From contig NZ_CABVII010000028.1 in assembly GCF_902497995.1 (NCBI RefSeq), forward strand, positions 22,939 through 86,938: a stretch of DNA of 64,000 nucleotides. The letters are read 5' to 3'. The notes beneath the pieces are model-generated. The model ran no database searches. It was not told the DNA's origin and worked only from the letters and a program-made list of their open reading frames with translations. How positions within the stretch are numbered: the stretch's first letter is position 1; every line of letters starts with the position of its first letter. Source of the stretch: Pseudomonas fluorescens (GTDB lineage: Bacteria > Pseudomonadota > Gammaproteobacteria > Pseudomonadales > Pseudomonadaceae). Positions 34,707 through 43,981 of this stretch are shown one piece after another. The translations under genes were made by a program, and so were the position numbers.

Positions 34707-34898
34707 TCAAGCCTTGCCGTCAAACAGCAGGCCGCTGGCTTCAGTCAGGCTTTGCGCTAATTTCAATGCAGCTTCCGAGGGGATCTGATTTTCGTCAATC
34801 CCACGTCTGGCTTGGGCTTGTCAGGAGTGCCTTTGGCCTGCGGTGCTGGGGTTTGAGGTGCAACGGCAGGATAAGTCAGGTTCAACTTGACGCTCCAT
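34707..34898 (-). pseudogene. flaG: Broken flaG (internal deletion and frame disruption)
   Basis: The fliD-fliC gap carries two pieces of FlaG in different frames. The N-terminal piece reads SVKLNLTYPAVAPQTPAPQA and continues about 12 residues. The C-terminal piece reads IPSEAALKLAQSLTEASGLL and ends at a TGA at 34707. The middle of the normally about 120-residue protein is gone and the two pieces are out of frame. The only nearby ATG (34898) is also out of frame with the first piece (ATGG AGC in place of ATG AGC). FlaG influences filament length and adhesion in relatives. Recognition rests on remembered FlaG sequence. Confidence 0.75.
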
Positions 34899-34915
34899 GC
34901 CAACTCTCCCCATCA

Positions 34916-34950
34916 CGAAAAAACGGAAGGGCACGTAAACGCGCCCTTCC
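34916..34950 (-). terminator. Rho-independent terminator of fliC
   Basis: Minus strand hairpin GGAAGGGCGC / GTGCCCTTCC with a short loop followed by GTTTTTTCG, 22 nt downstream of the fliC stop. The strong terminator fits the very high expression of flagellin. Confidence 0.9.
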
Positions 34951-34971
34951 TTATGTCATCAAGCGCTGGAA

Positions 34972-36411
34972 TTATCCGAGCAGCTTCAGCACAGCCGATG
35001 GCAGCTGGTTAGCCTGGGACAGGATCGCAGTGGACGCCTGTTGCAGGGTTTGTTGCTTGGTCAACTGAGCCGTTTCAGATGCGAAGTCGACATCCTGGAT
35101 CACGCCACGAGCAGCAGTGGAGTTGTCCGAAATGCTGCGCAGGTTCGACACGGTACTGTCGAAACGGTTTTGCATGGCACCGAGGTCAGCACGCTGGGAG
35201 TCGATGTTGGCGATTGCTTGAGTGATTACGTCAATCGCGTTCTGAGCGCCGGCAGCTGTGCTGACGTCAGTATCGGCAACGGAGGTTTGCTTCGAGCTCA
35301 TAGAGTCAGCACCGAACAGATCCTCCACAGCACCATTGGTGGTAGTAGAACTCAATGCATAACCGCTGGTGGAGTTCAGGCTCACAGCACCAGTGGCAAT
35401 CACATTCTCAGCAAGGGCTGTTTCACCACCGTATGTGCCGCTAGCGCCCTTGGTGGCAATCTTGATACCCGCAGCACCCACGTTGCCAGCATCGAGGCTC
35501 TTAACTACGACGTTTTCACCGGTCGCCGACTTGATCGACAGTCCATTAACTTTGTCGTTAACAACACTGATACCCAGTTTGGCGGCGTTAGACTTCAGTT
35601 GCTCGGCCAAGTCATCCTGACTTGTGACACCAATGAATTTGACATCGGCACCGCCGATGCTCAGGGTGAACGCGGCTGGCTCGTCGGCATTAATATCGGC
35701 GGTACTGAAGGTAAACTTGACCTCAGTGCTGGCACTGGCAGTCAAGCCGCCAATAACACCATTGAATTTGGTGGCAATGTCCTTGGCCGAATCAGCAGCT
35801 TCAACGTCAACTGTGCCGGTGTCACCGCCGCCGGAAACGGTGATGGTGTCATCTTTAACACCATCGCCTGGCTTGATACCAACGCTCTTCAGCTGCTGCG
35901 AACCAATTTTGTTGGCGGACACGTCGTTCAGGGTCATATCGATGGTCTGGTTAGCGTTTGAGCCAACCTGGAAAGAGGTAGTGCCGAATGAACCGTCCAG
36001 CAGGTTACGACCACCGAAAGTAGTGGTGGTAGCAATACGCGTCAACTCTGCAGTCAGGGCCGAGTACTCAGCGTTGTTCGACTTACGGTCTTCAGCACTT
36101 GGCGAGCCGTTCGCGGAAGACAGAGCCAGGGTACGCATTTTCTGCAGGATGTTAGTGGATTCCTGCATCGCGCCTTCAGCTGTTTGCGCGATGGAGATGC
36201 CATCACCGGCGTTCTTGATGGCAGCGCCCAGGCCGTTGATCTGGCTGGTCAGACGGTTGGAGATTTGCAGGCCGGCCGCATCGTCTTTAGCGCTGTTGAT
36301 ACGCAGGCCGGAAGACAGACGCTGCATCGAAGTTTGCAGATTACCGGAAGCCTTGTTCAGGTTGTTCTGTATGGTCAGCGATGCAAGGTTGGTGTTTACG
36401 GTTAAAGCCAT
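34972..36411 (-). CDS. fliC: Flagellin FliC
   Basis: A 479-residue filament protein. The conserved D0/D1 ends are present: MALTVNTNLASLTIQNNLNK with LSSGLRINSAKDDAAGLQIS at the N-terminus, and QKTLQ-like ATAQLTKQQTLQQASTAILSQ region at the C-terminus ending LPSAVLKLLG. The middle (about 180-380) is the surface-exposed, Thr/Ser/Gly-rich variable domain. It is preceded by a sigma-28-type promoter and followed by a strong terminator, so it is probably a single-gene transcript. Confidence 0.97.
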   Translation of the reverse strand: MALTVNTNLASLTIQNNLNKASGNLQTSMQRLSSGLRINSAKDDAAGLQISNRLTSQINGLGAAIKNAGDGISIAQTAEGAMQESTNILQKMRTLALSSANGSPSAEDRKSNNAEYSALTAELTRIATTTTFGGRNLLDGSFGTTSFQVGSNANQTIDMTLNDVSANKIGSQQLKSVGIKPGDGVKDDTITVSGGGDTGTVDVEAADSAKDIATKFNGVIGGLTASASTEVKFTFSTADINADEPAAFTLSIGGADVKFIGVTSQDDLAEQLKSNAAKLGISVVNDKVNGLSIKSATGENVVVKSLDAGNVGAAGIKIATKGASGTYGGETALAENVIATGAVSLNSTSGYALSSTTTNGAVEDLFGADSMSSKQTSVADTDVSTAAGAQNAIDVITQAIANIDSQRADLGAMQNRFDSTVSNLRSISDNSTAARGVIQDVDFASETAQLTKQQTLQQASTAILSQANQLPSAVLKLLG

Positions 36412-36491
36412 GACGAAATCCTCGTTGGATGGATACTGCGGCTTCCGGCCCTGACATCCGTCGGGTGTGGCCTAGAGAACCTTCGTAATGG

Positions 36492-36520
36492 TTATCGTCG
36501 TGACCGCAGTTTGCTTGAGG
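36492..36520 (-). promoter_or_regulatory. Sigma-28 (FliA) promoter of fliC
   Basis: Minus strand has CTCAAG and, 14 bases later, GACGATAA, close to the FliA consensus TCAAG-N15-GCCGATAA. It lies about 80-110 nt upstream of fliC. Confidence 0.8.
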
Positions 36521-36593
36521 GGTTTTTTGAATATTTTTACTAGCACCGTGCCACTTCTTCGGTTTCAAGGCCTTGGATCGTCATCCCCAACGC

Positions 36594-36630
36594 AAAAACG
36601 CCCATGACCATTGGTCATAGGCGTTTTTTT
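36594..36630. terminator. Bidirectional terminator between fliC promoter and KAS III gene
   Basis: Hairpin AAAACGCCCATGACC / GGTCATAGGCGTTTTTTT with a three-base loop; T-rich on the plus strand and A-rich on the other, so it can end transcripts from both sides. It follows the KAS III gene stop by about 20 nt. Confidence 0.9.
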
Positions 36631-36651
36631 GGGCGTTGTTAAACTGGCGCG

Positions 36652-37578
36652 TCAGGGACGATGAATAATCGCCGACCCCCAGGACAGGCCCACACCAAAA
36701 CCACTGATCGCCACCCGCTTCCAACTGGAATCAAACATGTGCTTTTCCAGCAGCAACGGAATGCTCGAAGACACGGTATTCCCGGTCTCGACCATATCCT
36801 TGATGAACTTCTCTGGCTCACTTTCAAAACGCCGCGCCACGGCATCGACTATGGCCGCACTGCCCTGGTGAATGCAAAACGCATCAACGTCCTGGGAGGT
36901 CAGGCCCGACTCATTGAGCAACTCATGCAAATGCGCCGGCACCTTGAGCAAGGCGAAGTTGAACACCTGCCGCCCGTTCATATAGAACACTCCGTCCGTC
37001 ACCTTCAGGTGAGGCGCGCCGGAGCCGTCGGTGCCGAACTTGGCCTTGCCCAGCTGCCAGGTCGCGTCTTCGCCCATCCAGGTGGCCGTGGCGGCATCGC
37101 CAAACAACATGGTGGTGTTGCGATCTTCCGGGTCGACGATTTTCGAATACGGGTCGGCGGTGATCAGCAGCCCATTCTTCAGGCCTGCGGCTTCCATGAA
37201 GCCCTTGATGGCGTAGATGCCGTAGACGTAGCCGGAGCAGCCCAGGGAGATGTCGAAGGCCGCGACGTTGGTCGACAGGCCCAGCTTGTCCTGGACGATG
37301 GCGGAGGTGTGGGGCAGGCCTTCTTCGTCGCCGTTCTGGGTGACGACGATCAGCACGTCGATGGCTTGACGATCGAGTTGCGGATTATTCGCGAACAAGG
37401 CATTGGCCGCTTCGACACAGAGGTCGGAGGTTTCCTGCGTAGCGTCCTTGCGCGGCAGGAACGCCGAACCGATTTTGCCGAGGATGAACTCTTCATCCTT
37501 CTCGAATTTCGCGCCCTGAGCATAATTATCCAGCCCACTCGCTGGCACGTAGCTGGCAATGCTTTTTATGCCAATCAT
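36652..37578 (-). CDS. Ketoacyl-ACP synthase III-like enzyme of the flagellin region
   Basis: A 308-residue thiolase-fold condensing enzyme. The catalytic triad is complete: Cys114 (SLGCSGYVYG), His237 (FCIHQGSAA) and Asn267 (ETGNTVSSS). Between flgL and fliC of several Pseudomonas such a gene (orf3 of the P. syringae flagellin glycosylation island) sits beside flagellin glycosyltransferases and is thought to supply an acyl group for the flagellin sugar. Here no glycosyltransferase gene lies next to it. It could instead work with a sugar pathway elsewhere. Not the housekeeping FabH by context. Confidence 0.85.
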   Translation of the reverse strand: MIGIKSIASYVPASGLDNYAQGAKFEKDEEFILGKIGSAFLPRKDATQETSDLCVEAANALFANNPQLDRQAIDVLIVVTQNGDEEGLPHTSAIVQDKLGLSTNVAAFDISLGCSGYVYGIYAIKGFMEAAGLKNGLLITADPYSKIVDPEDRNTTMLFGDAATATWMGEDATWQLGKAKFGTDGSGAPHLKVTDGVFYMNGRQVFNFALLKVPAHLHELLNESGLTSQDVDAFCIHQGSAAIVDAVARRFESEPEKFIKDMVETGNTVSSSIPLLLEKHMFDSSWKRVAISGFGVGLSWGSAIIHRP

Positions 37579-37915
37579 TGTGGCTTCCCAATACTAAATA
37601 GCTGGAGATCACCGCTCGCAGACCGAGAGGTACTGAAATACTGGATTTCACCGAGTGAAAAAATACGGTGCAGACGCTTCAGGAACCCTGAAAACGCGTC
37701 CGACAAGGGTCAGCCCCCTGCCCATCCTTTCTGACACAATACAGTGAAGATGCTCATTATGACTCGCAGGTCACGGATTATGCGTGCCTTGTTCCAAACA
37801 TCCAGCCACAAACGAGCGATCAGCCGCCAAGCGGATGGCAAAAAACCAGCGACGAATGGAAAAAAGCACCCGCGAGAGAGTGCCGGCATCGTGGATGCCG
37901 GCACTCGGGCAAGGA
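37579..37915. other. Intergenic region between KAS III gene and flgL
   Basis: 337 bases without a supported gene. It contains the flgL terminator at 37880-37911 and, presumably, the promoter of the KAS III gene, which I cannot pinpoint. In relatives glycosyltransferase genes occupy this place; no fragment of one is seen. Confidence 0.6.
37880..37911 (-). terminator. Rho-independent terminator after flgL
   Basis: Minus strand hairpin GAGTGCCGGCATC / GATGCCGGCACTC with a four-base loop, just after the flgL stop. A T-run (GCTTTTTTCC) follows after about 12 bases. It closes the flgF-to-flgL transcript. Confidence 0.8.
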
Positions 37916-39505
37916 TCAAAGCTTGTTGAACAGACTTAGCTGGGCGATTTTCACGAACGCCAGCTGCGAAGCCTGCAGCAGTGATTGCTGGAATGCCAGT
38001 TCGATGGACGCCGTCGCGACATCCGTATCACCGATCGCCGCCTGGGTACTGGTGTTGGTCAAGCCCTGGCTGACATTCTCGGCGCTCTGGATGTCGATGG
38101 CGTTCAATCGCGCACCGATCGAGCCCCGAGCGCTATCGACCTGCTCACTGGCATTGGACAGGTTGCTGATCGCCGCCGCTATGGTGTCCTTCAGCTTGAT
38201 CTGTGCCAGATCGCTGCCATCGGCCGGTGTTTCCAACGCCTGGCGCAACTGACTCAAGGTGTCCAGTGCACTTTGCGTCTGGTGGTTGCTGGCCCCGACC
38301 ACAAACTGATCTTGCGCTTGCGGGTCGCCGGTAAACTTGAACTCCACGCCCGCGAACTTGATCGAGCCGGCAGTCAGGCCACCCCCACCGATCGGCTTGC
38401 TGTCTGCACCCATAGGCTGGGCATAGACTTGGTAATTGCTGGCATCGGTGAACTTGATGACCACACCACTGTTGGGAAATCCTTTGACGTAGTCTGCCTG
38501 GGTCACGACTTCGGACTGGGTGACCTGGGCCGTCGAATCGTTGCTCGGTGTCCGTGATGCGTTGAAGCTGTCAGGTTTGGTGCCCAGCGAGAAAACGTAA
38601 CCCTTGACCTCTTGGTCAGGGGTCATTGGCGGGGTGGTCGCAGGATCGACAGGCGCCTTGAGTCGCAAGGTGATGTCGAACTCCACGCCCCGCAGACTGA
38701 TGGTCGAGCCGCCTTCTTTTGTCGAATCGAACACGCCGTTTCCAGACGCTTCGGACGTCACATACTTACCACCATTGTCCTTGATGGTGTAATGAGTGCT
38801 GTCTACAAACTCCAGTTTGTAGGGCTCTCCGGCGGCAAATTTATTGGTGTAAGCCGCGTTCGACTTCATCAAGCCCGCGGACACTGAAACGGTATCGCCA
38901 TCAGGATTGGACGGATCAGCAATCGCCTGGGTGCGCCCCGAGTTGGTAGCCGACTCGAAGATGCTTTTACCGGTATTACTGCTGGCAATGGACAAACTGT
39001 CCGACACCTGAAGGCTCAACTGGGTGTCATCACCCTGATAGGCATAAGTGCCGTCGTTGTTGCGCACATAAGGCGGGGTCGAAGTTTTCGAGCCGGAGAA
39101 CAGGTAGTTGCCCGACGAGTCCTTGCTGTTGAGCAAGCCCAATACTTGCGCTTCGATTTCACCGATCTCGCCGGCAATGGTTTTTCGATCGGTATCACTG
39201 TAGCCACCATTACCCGCCTGGAGCGCCAACTCGCGGGCACGCTGCAGCGCGGTGTTGACGCTATCCAGTACGCTTTCCTGGTTGGCCAGCGAACTCTTGA
39301 TGCTGGCCATATTGCCGCTGTATTGCCCCAGCAGCGCCTGCTGTTGTTGCAGCATCAGCAACTGCGCAGCGCCCACAGGATCATCACCGGCACTTTGAAT
39401 CCGCACACCCGAGGTGATCTGCTCCTGGGTCTTGACGATCGAGGAGAAGTTATTCTGGTACTTGGCCGCACTCGTCTCAAAGTACTGGGCTGTAGAAATT
39501 CGCAT
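37916..39505 (-). CDS. flgL: Hook-filament junction protein FlgL
   Basis: A 529-residue junction protein (HAP3). The flagellin-like N-terminus is MRISTAQYFETSAAKYQNNF with ITSGVRIQSAGDDPVGAAQL, and the C-terminus is LAFQQSLLQASQLAFVKIAQ. The large middle domain (about 190-420) makes it longer than enteric FlgL, as usual for this genus. Last gene of the flgFGHIJKL unit, 14 nt after flgK. Confidence 0.95.
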   Translation of the reverse strand: MRISTAQYFETSAAKYQNNFSSIVKTQEQITSGVRIQSAGDDPVGAAQLLMLQQQQALLGQYSGNMASIKSSLANQESVLDSVNTALQRARELALQAGNGGYSDTDRKTIAGEIGEIEAQVLGLLNSKDSSGNYLFSGSKTSTPPYVRNNDGTYAYQGDDTQLSLQVSDSLSIASSNTGKSIFESATNSGRTQAIADPSNPDGDTVSVSAGLMKSNAAYTNKFAAGEPYKLEFVDSTHYTIKDNGGKYVTSEASGNGVFDSTKEGGSTISLRGVEFDITLRLKAPVDPATTPPMTPDQEVKGYVFSLGTKPDSFNASRTPSNDSTAQVTQSEVVTQADYVKGFPNSGVVIKFTDASNYQVYAQPMGADSKPIGGGGLTAGSIKFAGVEFKFTGDPQAQDQFVVGASNHQTQSALDTLSQLRQALETPADGSDLAQIKLKDTIAAAISNLSNASEQVDSARGSIGARLNAIDIQSAENVSQGLTNTSTQAAIGDTDVATASIELAFQQSLLQASQLAFVKIAQLSLFNKL

Positions 39506-39519
39506 CGTCGAATACTCCC

Positions 39520-41541
39520 TTAAAGACTGTTGATCAGCGTGCTGAAGACTTCTTGCGCGGCCTTGATGATCTGCGACGACGCGGTGTAGTACTGCTGGAA
39601 CTTGACCAGGTCGGCGGCCTCATCGTCGAGGTTGACCTGGGACACCGAGGCCACCTCGGATTTGGCCCGGGACAGAATCGCACCGCTCGCCGTGCTGTCG
39701 CCGAGGGCCTGGCTGGCCTTGGCGCCGACCTGTCCCACCAGTTGGCTGTAAGCGGTGCCCATGCTCATGCCGGCGTTGCCTTCACTGACGCCGACCGTGG
39801 CCTTGGTCTGCAAGCCCAACAGTTCGTTGGCATTGCGGTTGTCTTGCTTGCCATCCACGTTGAACGCGATTTCGTACTTGTCATTCTTCGAAGGCGCGCC
39901 ACTGACCGTGGTGTTGAAGGAAAACGATTTGCCGGGGATCTCTGCGCCAGATGCGTCGAGCATCGGCACCTTGATGGTCAGATCGTTGCCTTGGCCTGGG
40001 ACGATTGAGCCCTTATCAATGCTCTCGCCTTTCGAGTTGAATACTTCGTAATCCTGGCTGCCGCCCACTGCGTCCTTAAAGGTCAGCGTCACCGGCATCG
40101 AATGCTTGATACCTGCTTGCAGGTCGGCCAGGTCGGCACCGCCATAAATGTCCAGCGGGATGGACAATGCGGGCGGTGTCAGCGCACCGGTACCACTGTT
40201 GCCGGTGCCGCTGGTCGCGACGAGAGGACCGGCAAAAGCCAGCTTGTTGGAGTCGGTCATCTGGGTCGTGATGGAACTCGCACCGCCCCGGGTCGGGATG
40301 ACCTTGAACGAGTCACCCTCCTTCGTGGGGCCGCCTTTGAAATCAAGTTTTAGGCCATCGAATTCTGCCGCCTTGGACGGGTCAAAAAACCCCATGTCCT
40401 TGCCATCGGAACGCTTGACCCTGTACTGGTTATCCTTAGTGAACGTCACGGCGTAATCGAATGTGGTCAACTCACTGGACTGGGTGATGGTGACGTCGAG
40501 ATGGCTGGAACCCTCGTTGTCCGATGACGCCAGGCTGCGTTGACCGATGGCGGCAGCACTGTTGATATTGGAGAACAGCGAGGCACCAAACTCGCCATTG
40601 GCATCGAGCCCCTGCCCCATCTGACGGTTGATCTTGTCGGCAACCACCAGCGCCGTGCGGCCCAGGTCATTCATCGCCGGCACCAGCACGTCTTCGCGAT
40701 AGCGCAGCAAGCCACCGATCTTGCCGCCGCTGATGAACGACGTCACGTCACTGACCGACGACGGCGAGTTGATCTGGATATTCAGCTGATTCTTGTCGAT
40801 ACCGCTTCTGGCGGTCGTGAGCGTGTTGGCCGTGTTGCCCAACACCAGCGACTGCCCGGTTCCCAGGGAAACGTTGTAACTGCCGTTGTAGTCCTGGACG
40901 GTGACACCGACCAATTCATTGAGCGTGCGCACAGCTTCATTGCGGGCGTCGAGCAAGTTGTTGGGGCCACTGCCGGTCGAGTTGCTGGCCTGGGCAATTT
41001 GCTGGTTCAACGAGGCAATCGACGATGTCAGCTGGTTGACCTGCTCGGTCATCGTCGTCAACTGACTGTTGATGCCTTCGTTCTGCTGCTGCATCTGCGA
41101 CGCCAGGGCGTTGAAGCGGTTGCTCAAGGTTTGCGCATTGGTCAACAGCAACTGCCGCGTAGCGGTGTCACTCGGCGCACCGGCAGAGGTCTGCACCGAG
41201 GCAAAGAAGCTGCTCAATACCGCACTGATCCCGGTGGTTTTGTCGGAGAACAGCTTGTCCAGCGGGCTGACTTGCTCGAGGTAGGCGTTGGCATCACTGC
41301 TCAGCGAGGTGGAGGTTTGCAGCTGGCTGTCGAGGTAAGCGTTATAGACCCGACGCACATCGGCCAGGGTCGTACCGCTGCCGATAAACACCCCGCCATT
41401 GAGGTGCGAAGTATTACTGCTCTGAAGGGTTTGTTGGCGTGAATAGCCGGCGGTGTTGGCGTTGGCAATGTTGTTGCCGACGGTCGCCAACGACACCTGG
41501 CTGGCGTTCAGCCCCGACATCCCGATATTGAGCAAACTCAT
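39520..41541 (-). CDS. flgK: Hook-filament junction protein FlgK
   Basis: A 673-residue junction protein (HAP1). It starts MSLLNIGMSGLNASQVSLAT with the rod/hook N-motif ANTAGYSRQQ and ends with VNLDDEAADLVKFQQYYTAS and AQEVFSTLINSL. Full length with no lesion. 17 nt after flgJ. Confidence 0.96.
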   Translation of the reverse strand: MSLLNIGMSGLNASQVSLATVGNNIANANTAGYSRQQTLQSSNTSHLNGGVFIGSGTTLADVRRVYNAYLDSQLQTSTSLSSDANAYLEQVSPLDKLFSDKTTGISAVLSSFFASVQTSAGAPSDTATRQLLLTNAQTLSNRFNALASQMQQQNEGINSQLTTMTEQVNQLTSSIASLNQQIAQASNSTGSGPNNLLDARNEAVRTLNELVGVTVQDYNGSYNVSLGTGQSLVLGNTANTLTTARSGIDKNQLNIQINSPSSVSDVTSFISGGKIGGLLRYREDVLVPAMNDLGRTALVVADKINRQMGQGLDANGEFGASLFSNINSAAAIGQRSLASSDNEGSSHLDVTITQSSELTTFDYAVTFTKDNQYRVKRSDGKDMGFFDPSKAAEFDGLKLDFKGGPTKEGDSFKVIPTRGGASSITTQMTDSNKLAFAGPLVATSGTGNSGTGALTPPALSIPLDIYGGADLADLQAGIKHSMPVTLTFKDAVGGSQDYEVFNSKGESIDKGSIVPGQGNDLTIKVPMLDASGAEIPGKSFSFNTTVSGAPSKNDKYEIAFNVDGKQDNRNANELLGLQTKATVGVSEGNAGMSMGTAYSQLVGQVGAKASQALGDSTASGAILSRAKSEVASVSQVNLDDEAADLVKFQQYYTASSQIIKAAQEVFSTLINSL

Positions 41542-41558
41542 GATTCAGACCCTTATGC

Positions 41559-42854
41559 CTATAAAGGCGTGGTGGAAACGCCCGCCGCAGCGTAGTTCTG
41601 GTAACTCGTCATCTGCCTGGCTATCTGCGAAATCTTGCTGGCGTAGTCCGGGTCGGTTGCGTAACCGGCCTTCTGCAACTCGCGCACAAATTGTTCCGGG
41701 TTATCGGCCGATTTCACGACGTCTTGATAACGATTGTTCGATTGCAGCAAGGTCACCAGGTCATGGAAGCTGTCCTTGTAGGAGGCGTAGGAACGGAACT
41801 GCGCCGTTTCCTTGACCATTGCGCCATTTCTGAATTCGCTGGTGATCGCCCGCGCCGAATCGCCCTGCCAGCTGCTGCCGGCCTTGATGCCGAACAGGTT
41901 GTGACTGCTGCTGCCGTCCTGGGCGCGCATGACCGACTTGCCCCAGCCGGTTTCCAGGGCGGCCTGGGCCACCAGGTAACGGGGGTCGACGCCGATGCGG
42001 TCGGCGGCTTCCTTGGCCATGGGCAGCATGGTGTTGACGAATGCGTCGGCGGAACTGAAGGCCTTTTTCGCCGGTGCCAGGGGGATTTGCGCCATGGCAC
42101 GGCCATGGACCTGCAGGCGCCCGCTGGAGGGGGTATCGGTTTGCGCGGTCAGCCAATCGCCGTTGTACAAAGGGCCGGACCCGGTGCTCGGCGGCAGCTG
42201 GATTTTGTTCAGCGCTGTCGTGGCGCTCGCCGCTGTGGTCGATGCCGATGGCACCAGCCCGGCGAGCAAGCGGTCGGCCAGTTTCGGTGGCAGGGCCAGG
42301 CGCCGCTGATTGATCAGGGCCATGTCGTTGTGATGCGCGCCCTCGCCCGGGTTCGCCGCCGACTGCACCGAGCGCGAGGCCCATAACGGCCGCTCGCCAT
42401 TCAGGCGCGACAGCGGCCCGTGGGTGGCGGCCGTGCCGGCGGCAATCGGGGTTTCCACCGCGGCTTGCGCGGCAGCCTGCTTGGCGGCGGACGCTGCCGC
42501 GGCCTCACCCGGCGCCAGCGGTTTGTTCTTTGACATTTGTCGCATCAGCACGTCCGCCAGGCCGATGCCGCCGCCTTCGCGGGACATGGAAACCGCCAGT
42601 TGTTGGTCGTACATTTCCTGGTACTGCTTGGCCGCCGGGGTGTTGAGCGGATTGTCCTGGCCCAGGGCGTCGGTGGCCGAGCGCATGGATTTGAGCATCT
42701 CACCGAGGAACAGCGACTCGAATTCCTGGGCGACCTTGCGCAGGTTGCCGTCACTGTTCTTGTCGCCGACCTTGAGCTGGTTCAGGCGATTGAGGTCCGA
42801 CCAGGACCCCGAGTCGCTGCTGCTGACTCCCACACCGCCCTTGCGCATGTCCAT
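41559..42854 (-). CDS. flgJ: Flagellar rod-capping muramidase FlgJ
   Basis: A 431-residue two-domain protein. The N-terminal rod-cap domain (VAQEFESLFLGEMLKSMRSA) is followed by an Ala-rich linker (about 110-260) and a C-terminal glucosaminidase domain (ALETGWGKSVMR, NLFGIKAGSSW, FRSYASYKDSF) that opens peptidoglycan for the rod. ATG 42854 has GAGGA nine bases upstream. 11 nt after flgI. Confidence 0.95.
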   Translation of the reverse strand: MDMRKGGVGVSSSDSGSWSDLNRLNQLKVGDKNSDGNLRKVAQEFESLFLGEMLKSMRSATDALGQDNPLNTPAAKQYQEMYDQQLAVSMSREGGGIGLADVLMRQMSKNKPLAPGEAAAASAAKQAAAQAAVETPIAAGTAATHGPLSRLNGERPLWASRSVQSAANPGEGAHHNDMALINQRRLALPPKLADRLLAGLVPSASTTAASATTALNKIQLPPSTGSGPLYNGDWLTAQTDTPSSGRLQVHGRAMAQIPLAPAKKAFSSADAFVNTMLPMAKEAADRIGVDPRYLVAQAALETGWGKSVMRAQDGSSSHNLFGIKAGSSWQGDSARAITSEFRNGAMVKETAQFRSYASYKDSFHDLVTLLQSNNRYQDVVKSADNPEQFVRELQKAGYATDPDYASKISQIARQMTSYQNYAAAGVSTTPL

Positions 42855-42865
42855 GGTCGTCGTCC

Positions 42866-43975
42866 TCAGATCACGATCAGGTCGGCTTGCAAGGCGCCGG
42901 CCTGTTTCAACGCTTCGAGGATGGCCATCAAGTCACCCGGCGCGGCGCCGACCTGGTTCACCGCACGGACGATTTCGTCGAGGGTGGTGCCCGGGCCGAA
43001 CTTGAACATCGGCTTGGCTTCCTGCTGGGCGTTGACCCGCGAGCGCGGCACGACTGCCGTCTGCCCGTTGGACAGTGGGCCGGGCTGGCTGACGATCGGG
43101 TCTTCGGTGATGGTCACGGTCAGGCTGCCGTGGGTCACGGCGGCCGGGGACACCTTGACGTTCTGGCCGATCACGATGGTGCCGGTGCGGGAGTTGATGA
43201 TGACTTTCGCCACCGCCTGGCCCGGGTCGACTTCGAGGTTCTCGAGGATCGACAGGTAGTCGACGCGCTGGCTTGGATCGAGCGGCGCGCTGACCCGGAT
43301 CGAGCCGCCGTCGATGGCCTGGGCCACGCCGGGGCCGAGCAGGTCGTTGATCTTGTCGACGACGCGCTTGGCGGTGGTGAAGTCCGAACGGTTGAGGTTC
43401 AGGGTCAGGCTGTTGCCCTGGTTGAACCCGCTCGGTACCGAACGCTCGACCGAGGCCCCGCCCGGGATGCGCCCGGCCGAGGGCACGTTGACCGTGATCT
43501 TGGAACCGTCGCGACCTTCGGCATCGAAGCCGCCGACCACCAGGTTGCCCTGGGCGATGGCGTAGACGTTGCCATCGATGCCCTTGAGCGGGGTCAGTAG
43601 CAAGGTGCCGCCGCGCAGGCTCTTGGAGTTGCCGATGGAGGACACGGTAATGTCGATCTGCTGACCCGGTTTGGCGAACGCCGGCAAGTCGGCACTGATC
43701 GACACGGCCGCGACGTTTTTCAATTGCACGTTGCCCGAACCCGGCGGCACCTTGATGCCGAACTGCGAGAGCATGTTGTTGAAGGTCTGCAGGGTGAACG
43801 GGGTCTGGGTCGTCTGGTCACCGGTACCGTTGAGCCCGACCACCAGGCCATAGCCGATCAATTGGTTGGAGCGCACCCCGGAAATGCTCGCGATGTCTTT
43901 CAGTCGCTCGGCCTGGGCGCTGGACGCTGCACACACCATCAAGGCCGCCACGATGAGACTTCTCAAATTCAACAT
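42866..43975 (-). CDS. flgI: Flagellar P-ring protein FlgI
   Basis: A 369-residue periplasmic ring protein with a Sec signal (LNLRSLIVAALMVCAASSAQA) and the conserved ERLKDIASISGVRSNQLIGY start of the mature protein. The start at 43975 gives the usual length; a GTG two codons earlier is also open. It begins almost at the flgH stop (43982), implying coupled translation. Confidence 0.96.
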   Translation of the reverse strand: MLNLRSLIVAALMVCAASSAQAERLKDIASISGVRSNQLIGYGLVVGLNGTGDQTTQTPFTLQTFNNMLSQFGIKVPPGSGNVQLKNVAAVSISADLPAFAKPGQQIDITVSSIGNSKSLRGGTLLLTPLKGIDGNVYAIAQGNLVVGGFDAEGRDGSKITVNVPSAGRIPGGASVERSVPSGFNQGNSLTLNLNRSDFTTAKRVVDKINDLLGPGVAQAIDGGSIRVSAPLDPSQRVDYLSILENLEVDPGQAVAKVIINSRTGTIVIGQNVKVSPAAVTHGSLTVTITEDPIVSQPGPLSNGQTAVVPRSRVNAQQEAKPMFKFGPGTTLDEIVRAVNQVGAAPGDLMAILEALKQAGALQADLIVI

Positions 43976-43981
43976 GGCCAC

